Part shown: piece after piece, positions 1-7,425 of the stretch
Numbering within the stretch: the stretch's first letter is position 1
Layout: each line of letters begins with the position of its first letter
DNA from: JADGHX01 sp035760965
Lineage (GTDB): Bacteria; Pseudomonadota; Gammaproteobacteria; Steroidobacterales; Steroidobacteraceae
NCBI GenBank assembly: GCA_035760965.1
Contig: DASTRY010000024.1
Coordinates: 1 to 64,000 of the forward strand
Length of the DNA stretch: 64,000 nucleotides
Direction: 5' to 3'
Made by a program: the position numbers and the translations under genes
Notes under the pieces: model-generated
The model's database searches: none
The model's input: the letters and a program-made list of their open reading frames with translations, nothing else
What the model was told of the DNA's origin: nothing

Positions 1-27
1 GTGCGCGGGCGTTTGCCGCCCGCGCAC
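1..27 (-). terminator. GC-rich hairpin after the cytochrome c gene
   Basis: A perfect 11-bp inverted repeat (1-11 with 17-27) closes a TTTGC loop, 12 bases past the stop of the minus-strand cytochrome c gene. Any U-tract would lie outside the window, so the terminator role is inferred from position and stem strength. Confidence 0.5.
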
Positions 28-39
28 GCCTCATGGCAC

Positions 40-609
40 TCAAGGTCCGGGATTGGGATTATCCGGCCGCGAAGGAATGGCGCGCAGATACTCGTAGATG
101 GCGCGCAGGTCCGTCGACGTCATGTTGGCGTAGACCGGCCAGGGCATCACTTGAAGGATGCGGCTCGGGTCGTCGGGATCGTGGCCGGTGCGAATGAGGA
201 ACTTGAACTCCTCGAACGTGAGTCCGGCCGGACGTCCGTCCTGATCCGGCGTGATGTTCGCGGAGGTGAACGGCCCGAATTGCCGGCCGCCCGCGAGGTA
301 CTGATCCGCATTGATGATCGGCGACTCGCCCTGGAACGGGTCGCCGCCGGGCAGATAGCTCGGATGCGTATGGCAATCGTTGCAGCCGCCCACGGCGTTC
401 ACGAGGTAGCTGCCGAGCCCGACGAGCGCGACGTTCTTCCCCTTGAGCGACAGATGCACGGGCGCGATGGCGAGCCCCTCGAGTGCCCGCCCGCTCACGA
501 AGATCTCGTCGTCTTTTTGGCGATTGCGGTTGTCGTCCGCGGATGAAGTCACGGTCGCGGCAAGAAGCGCGGCGCATAGACCGGCGCTGATCGCTGAGCT
601 CGTCTTCAT
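40..609 (-). CDS. exported monoheme c-type cytochrome
   Basis: 189-residue protein with an N-terminal signal peptide (about residues 1-24, ending near SSADD) and one heme-c motif, CNDCH, at residues 76-80. A Met in the QVMPWPVY segment near residue 155 is a plausible distal ligand, and the tail (TDLRAIYEYLRAIP) is typical of small periplasmic cytochromes found beside dehydrogenases. It should be matured in the periplasm and carry single electrons. The ATG at 609 follows an AGGAGGTGCTCC-type ribosome site (upstream of the start on the minus strand). No dehydrogenase partner is visible; it may lie beyond the left edge of the window. Family call is strong; redox partner unknown. Confidence 0.85.
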   Translation of the reverse strand: MKTSSAISAGLCAALLAATVTSSADDNRNRQKDDEIFVSGRALEGLAIAPVHLSLKGKNVALVGLGSYLVNAVGGCNDCHTHPSYLPGGDPFQGESPIINADQYLAGGRQFGPFTSANITPDQDGRPAGLTFEEFKFLIRTGHDPDDPSRILQVMPWPVYANMTSTDLRAIYEYLRAIPSRPDNPNPGP

Positions 610-759
610 GGAGCACCTCCTGACGTATCGGGAAGGAGACGATCGCCACGCGTGGGCGCGTGTTCTTCTGCGCGGCGGATTGTACTCGCGGAGAAACTAG
701 AGCTGTTTCGTGGCCGCCACGCCTTGTGTGGCGCGCATGTGCGGGACGTGAATTCTGCT

Positions 760-788
760 CATGCGTTGCTGCGAAACAGCAACGCATG
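760..788. promoter_or_regulatory. perfect 12-bp-stem hairpin or operator between divergent genes
   Basis: Positions 760-771 and 777-788 are perfect reverse complements around a CGAAA loop. The element sits in the gap between the divergent cytochrome c gene (start 609) and lipoprotein gene (start 844). There is no U-tract, so it is more likely an operator or a 5' leader structure of the lipoprotein gene than a terminator. Confidence 0.45.
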
Positions 789-843
789 AAATGTGCCGTA
801 GCGCAGTGATCCTGCTGCTCAGATGCAGTACCCTCCCACAGTC

Positions 844-1206
844 ATGAAGAAAGCAGTCGTCCTCGCGCTCGTCACGCTTGCCGCCGGGTGCGCGAGCAAC
901 CCTCCTGCAGTGGATCGCCCCTCCGAGGCGGCGACACCGGAAGCGGCCGCGCCGGCACCCACGCCCTCGGACGACGTGCAACTCCTCAGCGCCTATCCGC
1001 AGACGGACTACGAAGATCTGGGCACCTTTCAGTACACCTTCTTCCGACCGGGGTTCCTGACGCCTTCGCTCAACACCGTCATGACGGAGCTGAAAGACAA
1101 GGTGCGTCAATCCGGCGGCAACGCTTTCGTGGTCCTCGATCAATCGCCCGACAAGGCGGATAAGCGCGTACTGCACGTCTCCGCGGAGCTCTTGAAGGTG
1201 AAGTGA
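844..1206 (+). CDS. small lipoprotein, DUF4156/RcsF-like
   Basis: About 120 residues from the ATG at 844. The first residues (MKKAVVLALVTLAAGC) form a lipoprotein signal with the lipid-anchored Cys at position 16; an in-frame ATG at 823 would add seven residues and spoil the signal, so 844 is preferred. A Pro/Ala-rich linker follows, then a compact domain whose segment VMTELKDKVRQSGGNAFVVLD resembles DUF4156-type lipoproteins related to the RcsF fold. Role unknown, probably envelope. It converges on the DUF4097 gene with a 2-base gap. Family placement is tentative; the lipoprotein call is firm. Confidence 0.7.
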   Translation: MKKAVVLALVTLAAGCASNPPAVDRPSEAATPEAAAPAPTPSDDVQLLSAYPQTDYEDLGTFQYTFFRPGFLTPSLNTVMTELKDKVRQSGGNAFVVLDQSPDKADKRVLHVSAELLKVK

Positions 1207-1208
1207 CT

Positions 1209-2093
1209 TCAGCGGGCGGAGAGCGTGATGTTGCCGCCCGAGGTGCGCGCGTAGATCTTCTCGCCTCCGCCGTTGATGGCGCCACGGAGGCGATGCTCGT
1301 CGATCACGCTGGTCGTGATCGGCAGGTCCGTGCGAATACTCCCGCCCTCCGATTCGGCATCGATGGTGGCGCCGACGTTCTTCGGCACCGTCAAGCGAAT
1401 GTTGCCGCCGGAGGTGCTCGCCCAGATGCCGCGATTCGCGCCAACGAGCTCGCACTGCACGCCGCCACCGCTGGTATTCGCGCGAATCTTTCCGTCGATG
1501 CGTAGCAAGCGCACATCGCCGCCCGAGGTGCTCGCATCGATGTCACCGCGCACGTCCGTCGCGTAGAAGCTGCCGCCGGAGGTGTGTGCCCGCACGTCGC
1601 CTTCGATCGTTTCCAGCCGGACGGTGCCGCCCGAGGTCTCTCCGTCGAGCTTGCCCTTGATGCCCTTGGCGATGATCTCCCCGCCCGACGTCCGCATGCG
1701 CGACGGACCTGCAATGCTCGTGAGGCGCACGCCGCCGCCGGAGGTCTTCGCATCCACGCGATAGCTACGCGGTACGACGACGTCGATGTGTCCCTCGAGA
1801 TTGCCCCAGCTGAACCAGCCGCGCTTCGAGCGCACCATCTTCACCGTGACTCCGGATTCGCTTGCCTCGGCGGCAAGCGTCAGATCGTTGAGCTGGCTCT
1901 GCGAGCCTTCCACCTTCATGTGAACGACAACTTGCGTTCCGTCGCCGCCCATCACGCTGATGTCGGCACCGTCCGCATCGACGGTGAGCAGGCCGCCGGG
2001 CCTCACGTTGAACGTGCGGTCGAATGCTTTTTCGGCGGCAAGGGCCGGCGCGGCCCCGCAGAGGACGACCAGAGCCAGAATCGCTGTGCGCAT
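1209..2093 (-). CDS. exported DUF4097 beta-repeat protein
   Basis: 294 residues from the ATG at 2093, which is preceded by a good AGGAGG ribosome site seven bases upstream; longer in-frame starts lack one. A signal peptide (MRTAILALVVLCGAAPALA) leads into a DUF4097 domain. From about residue 115 to the end the sequence repeats every 20-26 residues with TSGG turns (TSGGGVRL, TSGGEI, TSGGTVRL, TSGGSF, TSGGDVRL and others), the pattern of a right-handed beta-helix. DUF4097 proteins are often described as putative adhesins, but this one has no anchor and is probably periplasmic or secreted. The repeats also make the DNA look repetitive at about 1340-1760. Function unknown. Confidence 0.8.
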   Translation of the reverse strand: MRTAILALVVLCGAAPALAAEKAFDRTFNVRPGGLLTVDADGADISVMGGDGTQVVVHMKVEGSQSQLNDLTLAAEASESGVTVKMVRSKRGWFSWGNLEGHIDVVVPRSYRVDAKTSGGGVRLTSIAGPSRMRTSGGEIIAKGIKGKLDGETSGGTVRLETIEGDVRAHTSGGSFYATDVRGDIDASTSGGDVRLLRIDGKIRANTSGGGVQCELVGANRGIWASTSGGNIRLTVPKNVGATIDAESEGGSIRTDLPITTSVIDEHRLRGAINGGGEKIYARTSGGNITLSAR

Positions 2094-2152
2094 GAAGAGA
2101 CCTCCTGACACCTCCCCGGGTGCGTGGCGGTTAGACACAGCACGGGGACAAA

Positions 2153-2164
2153 CGGTTGCAACCG
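2153..2164. promoter_or_regulatory. 12-bp palindrome CGGTTGCAACCG
   Basis: A perfect palindrome about 60 bp upstream of the DUF4097 start on the minus strand and 155 bp upstream of the small ORF at 2320. Candidate operator; no regulator is linked to it. Confidence 0.3.
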
Positions 2165-2319
2165 GCTCGTTGCGGCACGTCGTCCTGCCGTTTCGGACAG
2201 GCGTCGCAACGGCACTCGGACAAGGTGAATGGACCGAGCGCGATCGGAGACTGGCGGCTCCGACCGCCGTGCCGGTACAGTCGGCCGCCGAACAACCCGC
2301 ACTCAGCCAGGGGGAGTCC

Positions 2320-2502
2320 ATGCGACTGCGTAAATTCATGCTGAATCCAGCAATCGGACGGCTTGCCGCCGGCGCTCCGGTCTACGCGCAAACCCCGGTG
2401 ACCGCGACCAAAATGCAGCCGGCGCGACCGGTGTCGCCGTCGGTTGACCTCGAGGCCATGAATCCACAGCAGGAGCACTCACCTTGTCGTTCCGCACTCT
2501 GA
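2320..2502 (+). CDS. possible 60-residue exported peptide overlapping the next gene
   Basis: A short frame starts with ATG at 2320 behind GGGGAG (spacing only 3). The first residues (MRLRKF...AAGAPVYAQ) look like a weak signal peptide with an A-x-A/Q cleavage site, followed by a low-complexity tail. It overlaps the SnoaL-like gene by 19 bases in another frame. It could be a translated leader or a decayed gene. I recognise no family; real expression is doubtful. Confidence 0.25.
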   Translation: MRLRKFMLNPAIGRLAAGAPVYAQTPVTATKMQPARPVSPSVDLEAMNPQQEHSPCRSAL

Positions 2503-3005
2503 TTGCCGTGCTCGCGGTCGCGAGCGCCGTTGCCTATGCGCAGGTTCCTCCCACGGCAGCGCCCGATCAGGCGGCGCTGCTGAAGAGCAATGATGCGCAG
2601 CTCGCCGCGAACAAGAAGCTCGTGTTCGACATGTGGCGCGCCATCATCCAGGGCGGCCACACGGAGATGGCGCCGCAGTTCTTCACCGAGAGCTACATCC
2701 AGCACAATCCGAACGTCGCGAGCGGGCGCGACGCGCTGGTCGCGTACATGAAGCAGACGCGGCCGGTTCGGCCGATTGCGCCGAACATCACGTTCCCGGT
2801 GGTCGCCATCATGGCCGAAGGGGACCTCGTGATGGTCGCGACGGTGAGCTACCAGGACGATCCGGACAATCCGGGCAAGAAGTACGCCGGCACGCACTTC
2901 GACCTGTTCCGCATCGAGAACGGCAAGATCGCCGAGCACTGGGACAGCGTTCCCAAGAGCAAGGCGGCCCTGCACTACGATCCGAACACGCAGAACAAGC
3001 CGTGA
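2484..3005 (+). CDS. exported SnoaL-like (NTF2-fold) protein
   Basis: 173 residues from a TTG start at 2484, chosen because AGGAG at 2471-2475 is correctly spaced and translation from it gives a clean signal peptide (MSFRTLIAVLAVASAVAYAQ). The mature part has the hallmarks of predicted SnoaL-like aldol-condensation-type proteins: MWRAIIQGG, FTESYIQHNP, GRDALVAYM and a C-terminal HFDLFRIENGKIAEHWD strand. The NTF2 cone fold binds small hydrophobic ligands; the substrate cannot be told from sequence. Its stop abuts the methyltransferase fragment on the other strand. Periplasmic location is inferred from the signal. Confidence 0.8.
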   Translation: MSFRTLIAVLAVASAVAYAQVPPTAAPDQAALLKSNDAQLAANKKLVFDMWRAIIQGGHTEMAPQFFTESYIQHNPNVASGRDALVAYMKQTRPVRPIAPNITFPVVAIMAEGDLVMVATVSYQDDPDNPGKKYAGTHFDLFRIENGKIAEHWDSVPKSKAALHYDPNTQNKP

Positions 3006-3203
3006 TCAGCGCCGCTCGCCGATCGTGAGCAGATACTCGCGCTGCACGTGCAGACCGCACTCGACGGCGTAGTGGCGGTGGTAGTCGCCGACGTCTTTCG
3101 CGAGCGCCGCCCGAGCCGGCGCTTCGAGACGCGCGTGCAGCGCGCGCAGCGGGCCGAAACCTCGTAGATACCATTCCCAGATGTCGTCGACGGCTCGGCG
3201 GAG
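3006..3203 (-). pseudogene. 3' remnant of a SAM-dependent methyltransferase
   Basis: The last ~65 codons of this minus-strand frame read like the C-terminus of a class I SAM-dependent methyltransferase: an IWEWYLRGFGPLRAL segment, an ALAKDVGDYHRHY segment, then a final REYLLTIGERR strand. The SAM-binding N-terminal part (GxGxG motif) is absent; upstream of about 3203 the DNA holds the leader and start of the divergent SPW gene. I read it as a deletion remnant. The frame remains open to 3335, so a 109-residue product is formally possible. Confidence 0.5.
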
Positions 3204-3273
3204 CCGATGCGGGAAACACAGTCTTTCGCCAGCTGAAGGAACGGCCGCGCGCACACCAAGGTCCGTCACTGCG

Positions 3274-3648
3274 ATGAAATCGTTTCCCTCGACCACGATC
3301 CGCATCGCCAGTGCGCTGAATGTCCTGCTCGGCACTGCCGTGCTCGTATCGGGTTGGCTCGAGTTCCATCAGAGTGTCGACTCGAGCCCCGCGTTGAGTG
3401 CGCTCGTCATCGGCTCGTTCATCGTCATCTGCGCGGCGTTGCGCGCCATCTGGCCCGCGCGAACGCTCGCGCTCAGCGGCGCCAACATCGCGCTCGGATT
3501 CTGGACTGCGGCATCGCCCTGGACGTACGGCTACACGACCGACATCCAAAGGCTCGACTGGATGATCGGGCTCGGCGGCGCCGTGATGGCGGTGAGCATC
3601 TTCGGGCTCTACTGCATGCTCCGCGCCGAAAAAACGATGAACCAATAG
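3274..3648 (+). CDS. SPW-repeat membrane protein
   Basis: 124 residues starting at the ATG 3274 (MKSF). It has four predicted membrane segments and the paired features of SPW-repeat proteins: LNVLLGTAVLVSGWLEF in the first half and a matching NIALGFWTAASPWTYGY in the second, so the protein is two copies of one two-helix hairpin. Members are inner-membrane proteins of unknown function. It converges on otsB, 20 bases away. The call rests on the repeated S-P/S-x-W pattern. Confidence 0.75.
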   Translation: MKSFPSTTIRIASALNVLLGTAVLVSGWLEFHQSVDSSPALSALVIGSFIVICAALRAIWPARTLALSGANIALGFWTAASPWTYGYTTDIQRLDWMIGLGGAVMAVSIFGLYCMLRAEKTMNQ

Positions 3649-3668
3649 ACCTCGACGCGAAACCTGCG

Positions 3669-4457
3669 TCAGCTCGCCTCCGCGAGACGCGTGAGCCACA
3701 GACGCGCCGCGCGAACCGAATGGAGATGCGCGATCGCGGCCGTGTGGCGCGCCGTGCCGACCGCCACCGTGATGCCGCCGTGCGCGTTCACCCACTCGAA
3801 CGCGGACTCATCGGTGATGTCGTCGCCGAGGCAAACGGGGCGACGGGCCGTGAACGGCGGCTCTTTCATGAATTCCGCAATGGCGCTCGCCTTCGATGCT
3901 CCGGCGGGCCGCAGCTCGACCACGCACTTGCCGCGCTGGATCTCGAAATCCGGCGCGAGCATGGCGGCCACGGAGCTGACTTCCCGCAGCACCAGCTGCT
4001 CGAGGTGCATCGCTTGGCGGTAGTGGACGGCGATCGCGAAGCGTTTGTCCTCGAGGACGAGCCGCGGATGACATGCCACGAACGCGCGCAGCGTCTCGCG
4101 TCCCTTCGACAGTAACTCACCGGGCGGGAGCCGCCGGCGATGATACGTGCCGTTCGCGCTGCGCCGCTCGAATCCGTGCAATCCCGCGGCCGGCAGCTGC
4201 AGCGGGTGAAACAGCCCGTCGAGCACCGCGATGCTGCGGCCGCTGACGAACGCGACGGCTCCATTGGTGCGCGCGACGAGAGTGCGCAGGAGAGTCTGAA
4301 GCTCGGGCTCGACAACGACGCGATCCGGCGTCGGGGCGATCTCGAGCAGTGTGCCGTCGACGTCGAGAAACAGCGCCAGCTCCTCGATGCGCAGGCCCGC
4401 GTGCGGCGGCTCAGGTCGCACGACTCCGCGAAGCTCCGCACTCGTTTCCGCCTCCAT
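3669..4457 (-). CDS. otsB: trehalose-6-phosphate phosphatase
   Basis: 262 residues from the ATG at 4457 (GGAG just upstream). HAD-superfamily motif I is LFLDVDGTLLEIAP with nucleophile and acid Asp32 and Asp34. VAFVSGRS is motif II, GKCVVELRP is typical of OtsB caps, and CLGDDITDESAF is motif IV binding Mg2+. It removes phosphate from trehalose-6-phosphate to give trehalose, an osmo- and desiccation protectant. The partner synthase otsA is not in the window, which is unusual since the two are commonly adjacent. Longer in-frame starts to 4643 exist but run through an AT-rich promoter-like stretch. Confidence 0.9.
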   Translation of the reverse strand: MEAETSAELRGVVRPEPPHAGLRIEELALFLDVDGTLLEIAPTPDRVVVEPELQTLLRTLVARTNGAVAFVSGRSIAVLDGLFHPLQLPAAGLHGFERRSANGTYHRRRLPPGELLSKGRETLRAFVACHPRLVLEDKRFAIAVHYRQAMHLEQLVLREVSSVAAMLAPDFEIQRGKCVVELRPAGASKASAIAEFMKEPPFTARRPVCLGDDITDESAFEWVNAHGGITVAVGTARHTAAIAHLHSVRAARLWLTRLAEAS

Positions 4458-4469
4458 TCGCTCCGCTCT

Positions 4470-4500
4470 GATCGCAAAATATTGCGGCAAATATAAAAAG
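4470..4500. promoter_or_regulatory. AT-rich promoter-like island
   Basis: A short AT-rich island (AAAATATT, AAATATAAAAAG) between otsB and the divergent winged-helix gene stands out from the GC-rich surroundings. TATAAA at 4492-4497 reads on the plus strand and AATATT on the minus. Probably promoter DNA; no convincing -35 partner was found. Confidence 0.3.
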
Positions 4501-4654
4501 CGCATCACGCGCATGCAACCGCGGAAGGCTGCTAACATCCGCAGCAACTCGCGGGGGAGGTTCGGATGTCTCGGGGCATCGAAGCACAGAAGACCGCCGT
4601 ACGGTCCACACGCATGCGCCAGCATGCCGTCTTCCCCGAGCACACACGTGAGCG

Positions 4655-5068
4655 ATGACGAACGAGCAGCTGCCCGAATCCGTGCTCGCTCTGCTGCGTG
4701 ATCACGTCACGTCGTTCGAGCAGCTCGAAGTCTTGCTGCTGTTGCAGGCCCACCCGCACGATCACTGGACCGCGGCAACTGCGGGCGAACGTACGCGCAT
4801 GCCCGTAGATCTCGTCGAGTCCGCGCTCGCGGGCCTCGCGGGCGGCGGCCTGGTCGAGCAAGTACGCGAGAACCCACCGGCCTATTGCTTCGCGCCGCGC
4901 GACAACCGCTCGCGGCAGGCCGCGGCGGATCTCGCCGTCGCTTACCGCGATCGCCATGCGCTCGTCATGAGCACGCTGAGCATGAACGCGATCGAGCGCA
5001 TTCGCTCCGGAACCTTGCGCGCGTTCTCCGATGCGTTTCTGCTGCGAAGGAAAGACGAAGATGGCTGA
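4655..5068 (+). CDS. predicted winged-helix protein, first gene of a three-gene unit
   Basis: 137 residues. Residues about 20-75 (EQLEVLLLLQAHPHDHW, then MPVDLVESALAGLAGGGLVEQ) read as a winged-helix fold like those of MarR/TrmB-type regulators, and the C-terminal third is helical. Its 3' end overlaps the next gene by 8 bases, so it is translationally linked to two small membrane proteins. That organisation suggests the cytoplasmic partner or regulator of a small membrane module. DNA binding is inferred from fold only. Confidence 0.6.
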   Translation: MTNEQLPESVLALLRDHVTSFEQLEVLLLLQAHPHDHWTAATAGERTRMPVDLVESALAGLAGGGLVEQVRENPPAYCFAPRDNRSRQAAADLAVAYRDRHALVMSTLSMNAIERIRSGTLRAFSDAFLLRRKDEDG

Positions 5069-5318
5069 GTTCGTCTACATTCTCTGCGCGTTGACGTCGT
5101 GCATCTGCGCCGGGCTGCTGCTGCGGGCGTATCTCGCGAGCAGAGCCGCCCTCCTCTTCTGGAGCTCGATCTGCTTCATCGGGCTCGCGATCAACAACGC
5201 GCTGCTCCTCGTCGACCTGTACGTCGTTCCCGATACGGACCTCTTCGTTCTGCGCGCCGGCATTGCGCTCGCAGGTGTGAGCGCCCTGATCTACGGTCTG
5301 GTCACCGAGAGTCACTGA
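5061..5318 (+). CDS. small DUF5985-type membrane protein
   Basis: 85 residues with three predicted membrane helices (about 4-22, 29-52 and 62-80). The start ATG at 5061 lies inside the end of the winged-helix gene. Paired small hydrophobic proteins of this kind match DUF5985. The conserved-looking ASRAALLFWSSICFIGLAINN segment resembles the RTSGDRLFVFFGVAFAILAVNW segment of the next protein, so the two are probable paralogues that could form a hetero-oligomer in the inner membrane. No function known. Confidence 0.65.
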   Translation: MAEFVYILCALTSCICAGLLLRAYLASRAALLFWSSICFIGLAINNALLLVDLYVVPDTDLFVLRAGIALAGVSALIYGLVTESH

Positions 5319-5326
5319 GGCAAGAC

Positions 5327-5590
5327 ATGCGCGACTTTCTGTGGGGCACCTTGACGATGGCATGCGCAGTGGTGGCGCTGCACTTTCTGCGCTCCTGGCG
5401 CACGAGCGGCGATCGCCTCTTCGTGTTCTTCGGGGTGGCGTTCGCCATCCTGGCAGTCAACTGGCTGAGCCTTGCGATCGTCGACCCGCGCATCGAAGGC
5501 CGGCACTACGTGTACTTCTTCCGGCTCGCGGCGTTTCTGCTCATCATCATCGGCATCGTCGACAAGAATCGCCGCGGCGGGCGGATCTAG
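5327..5590 (+). CDS. second small DUF5985-type membrane protein
   Basis: 87 residues, three predicted membrane helices and a basic C-terminus (DKNRRGGRI) that should face the cytoplasm. It starts 9 bases after the previous gene and ends 8 bases before the convergent PrnB-like gene. It shares the R-x-x-x-LxFFxGxxFxxLAxN pattern with its neighbour. Function unknown; the three-gene unit is the main clue. Confidence 0.65.
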   Translation: MRDFLWGTLTMACAVVALHFLRSWRTSGDRLFVFFGVAFAILAVNWLSLAIVDPRIEGRHYVYFFRLAAFLLIIIGIVDKNRRGGRI

Positions 5591-5597
5591 CGGCCGC

Positions 5598-6785
5598 TCA
5601 CCCTGACCGCCGCACGGCGGCTCGCAGCCGCTCGAGATCGGCGTGCCGCGTCGGCAGGTCCGTCCGCGGTGCTGCCATTCGCATGTCACGCAACAGCTCC
5701 AGTGAGCGCAACAGCACGTCGAGCGGCGGTCCGCTCGCCGTGATGCCTTCGAGCGCGCTCTGCGGCAGCTTCTTGGCGGGTTCTTCGATGAAGCGCTTGA
5801 CGAGCGCATCGTGGTGCTGACGGGCATAGCGCCCGAAGAGGTCACACACTTCGAGATAGGCGGCGGCATTGCACTGAAACCAGTCCGCCTCGGCATGCGT
5901 ATCGAGTAGCCCGAGCAGCTCATCCAGCAGGCTGGTATGCGTCATGCAATCGCGCAGTCGGGCCTGATCGCCGGGAAGCATGAACAGCATCTTGTCCACG
6001 AGGAGCTGCGCGTAGTACGGATCGTTGGCGCGGCAGAGCCCAAGGAGCAGATCGAGCTCGTTGATGCCCGAGAAATCGCCTGCGTTGGCGCCTCGATATT
6101 CCTGCCGTCCGACTCGATACGGCTTGTAGTACGGCCGCACACAATAGAAGAAGCGCTCCACGTCGAGACGCTCGAACAGCCGGTCGTTGAAGCGAATGAC
6201 GTCCTCGAGCGCCTGCTTCGCGGTCGCGAAGAGAACGTCTGCAACAGGGCTCGACACGCCGATGTGCACGATCCTCGTGAGCGCGTCCGCGGCCGTCTGC
6301 AGGGCCAGGATGCCCCGCGTGTTCTCGTCGATGAACAGGAACTCGTCCGGCAGCGACGTGAAGCTCTTGCGAACGCCGTTGACCGCCCGGTTGTGAGTGG
6401 CGAGATGGCTCGTCGCGAAGCGGGGCGCCATGCCGAGCGAAGCGCCGACGTGCAGCGCCAGCGACGACGCCTCGGGGAACGGCGAGCGCTCCTCACGCGC
6501 CGGATTCGTCAGCTCGTGCCGGCGGAGCGCGCCGAGATACAACCCGACGTTGCCGAGCACGTTGAACGCGCTCTCGAAGCCATCGCCGGTGTTGCCTTCG
6601 CGGAGCAGGGCGACGACGTGCACATGGCCCTCATCGCGCAGCGCCGCCTTGATCGACTCGCCGGTGCCCTCGATGCGCGTGCGATCGTCCTGGGCAAAGT
6701 ACAGCTCCTCGAGCTCGGTGTTCATCGCGACGAACGCGCTTCGGATCCAGCGATCGAACGCTTCCGCTCTGGCGCTCAGCTGCAT
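5598..6785 (-). CDS. PrnB-like protein of the heme-dependent dioxygenase superfamily (DUF1864)
   Basis: 395 residues from the ATG at 6785, which directly follows a strong GGAGGTGGGGT ribosome site. The central block FYCVRPYYKPYRVGRQEYRG, followed by GDFSGINELDLLLGLC, is characteristic of the family named for monodechloroaminopyrrolnitrin synthase PrnB, which shares the all-helical heme fold of indoleamine/tryptophan 2,3-dioxygenases. PrnB rearranges 7-chlorotryptophan in pyrrolnitrin synthesis. No halogenase, PrnC or PrnD gene is nearby, so the substrate here is probably different, perhaps an indole or tryptophan derivative. A twin palindromic operator lies upstream. Family call good, reaction unknown. 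Confidence 0.75.
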   Translation of the reverse strand: MQLSARAEAFDRWIRSAFVAMNTELEELYFAQDDRTRIEGTGESIKAALRDEGHVHVVALLREGNTGDGFESAFNVLGNVGLYLGALRRHELTNPAREERSPFPEASSLALHVGASLGMAPRFATSHLATHNRAVNGVRKSFTSLPDEFLFIDENTRGILALQTAADALTRIVHIGVSSPVADVLFATAKQALEDVIRFNDRLFERLDVERFFYCVRPYYKPYRVGRQEYRGANAGDFSGINELDLLLGLCRANDPYYAQLLVDKMLFMLPGDQARLRDCMTHTSLLDELLGLLDTHAEADWFQCNAAAYLEVCDLFGRYARQHHDALVKRFIEEPAKKLPQSALEGITASGPPLDVLLRSLELLRDMRMAAPRTDLPTRHADLERLRAAVRRSG

Positions 6786-6832
6786 ACCCCACCTCCGGAA
6801 AGTCCGCGCGCCCACTCTAGGCGTTCGCTACC

Positions 6833-6884
6833 GAACATTGTTCGCAAAGTGTGCGGCAGTGAGGAGGGTTACAGAACATTGTTC
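6833..6884 (-). promoter_or_regulatory. twin palindromic operator GAACATTGTTC upstream of the PrnB-like gene
   Basis: Two identical copies of the 11-base palindrome GAACA-T-TGTTC lie at 6833-6843 and 6874-6884. Their centres are 41 bp apart, about four helical turns, and they are 48-99 bp upstream of the PrnB-like start. Identical dyads on one helix face are expected of cooperative repressor binding. Regulator unknown. Confidence 0.6.
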
Positions 6885-6917
6885 CCGGCTCAGGGACGAC
6901 AAGCCCCGCTCATTCAC

Positions 6918-6989
6918 GGCTCATGGACGCAGGCCATACTCATCCGGGGCCCAGGGAGCAACATGGGCTTGTTTCCATGGCTCATGGAC
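6918..6989. repeat. short direct repeat GGCTCATGGAC
   Basis: GGCTCATGGAC occurs at 6918-6928 and 6979-6989, 61 bases apart, in the gap between the PrnB-like and DUF3617 genes. AAGCCCCG is also repeated, at 6901-6908 and 6992-6999. Purpose unknown. Confidence 0.4.
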
Positions 6990-7006
6990 AAAAGCCCCGG
7001 CGGGGC
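6990..7006 (-). terminator. rho-independent terminator of the DUF3617 gene
   Basis: Read on the minus strand, GCCCC-GCC-GGGGC (6994-7006) is followed by TTTT (6990-6993), 47 bases past the stop of the minus-strand DUF3617 gene. Short but canonical. Confidence 0.6.
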
Positions 7007-7053
7007 GGTCGCCGTCTGCGCGCCGAAAGCTAGGGGGCGGCAGGCTCGCGAGG

Positions 7054-7425
7054 TCAGCGCGCGCAGGAGCCCGCTTCGACGGCGGTGATGCGTTGGTAGA
7101 ACGTCATGTTCTTGCCGCCAAGCCGCACGTTCAAGATGCCTTGCAGCTGGTGGGCGTCGGCGGTCCAGCGCGCGCTTCCGGTCGTGCCGTGCGAACCGGC
7201 GCACGCCAGCACGTACGTGATCGAATCCTCGTCTTCGGACTGTGGCTGCAGCGCGCAGCCCTGCAGCGCCGGGTGCTTCAGGACCGGGAAGAGCGTGGCG
7301 AAGTCGGCGCGCGTCAGACAACGCGTTTCGTCGATCGTGGCGTAGCGCAGATTCTCTTCGAGGTGCGGCATGCCGGTCTCGGTGGTCAGGCGATAGAGCA
7401 CGAGACCCAATGTCAGTGCTTTCAC
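7054..7425 (-). CDS. DUF3617-family protein
   Basis: 123 residues from a GTG at 7425 with GAGGAG upstream. The C-terminal half (GSARWTADAHQL, VRLGGKNMTFYQRITAVEAGSC) is the end of the DUF3617 domain, and the paired cysteines (TRCLT, LQGC, LACAG, GSC) suggest disulfides in the periplasm. DUF3617 proteins normally carry a clear signal peptide; here the first residues (MKALTLGLVLYRLTTE) are only weakly hydrophobic and the domain seems shortened at the N-terminus. The gene may therefore be truncated or its true start disrupted. Function unknown. Confidence 0.6.
   Translation of the reverse strand: MKALTLGLVLYRLTTETGMPHLEENLRYATIDETRCLTRADFATLFPVLKHPALQGCALQPQSEDEDSITYVLACAGSHGTTGSARWTADAHQLQGILNVRLGGKNMTFYQRITAVEAGSCAR

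Noticed and set aside
1340..1760. CRISPR-like or tandem DNA repeat
   Set aside because: The periodicity comes from TSGG-containing protein repeats of the DUF4097 gene; unit length and sequence vary and respect codons.
6833..6884. LexA/SOS boxes
   Set aside because: Spacing is GAAC-N3-GTTC, whereas Gram-positive-type boxes have N4 and the alphaproteobacterial type has direct GTTC repeats; the gammaproteobacterial CTG-N10-CAG pattern is absent.
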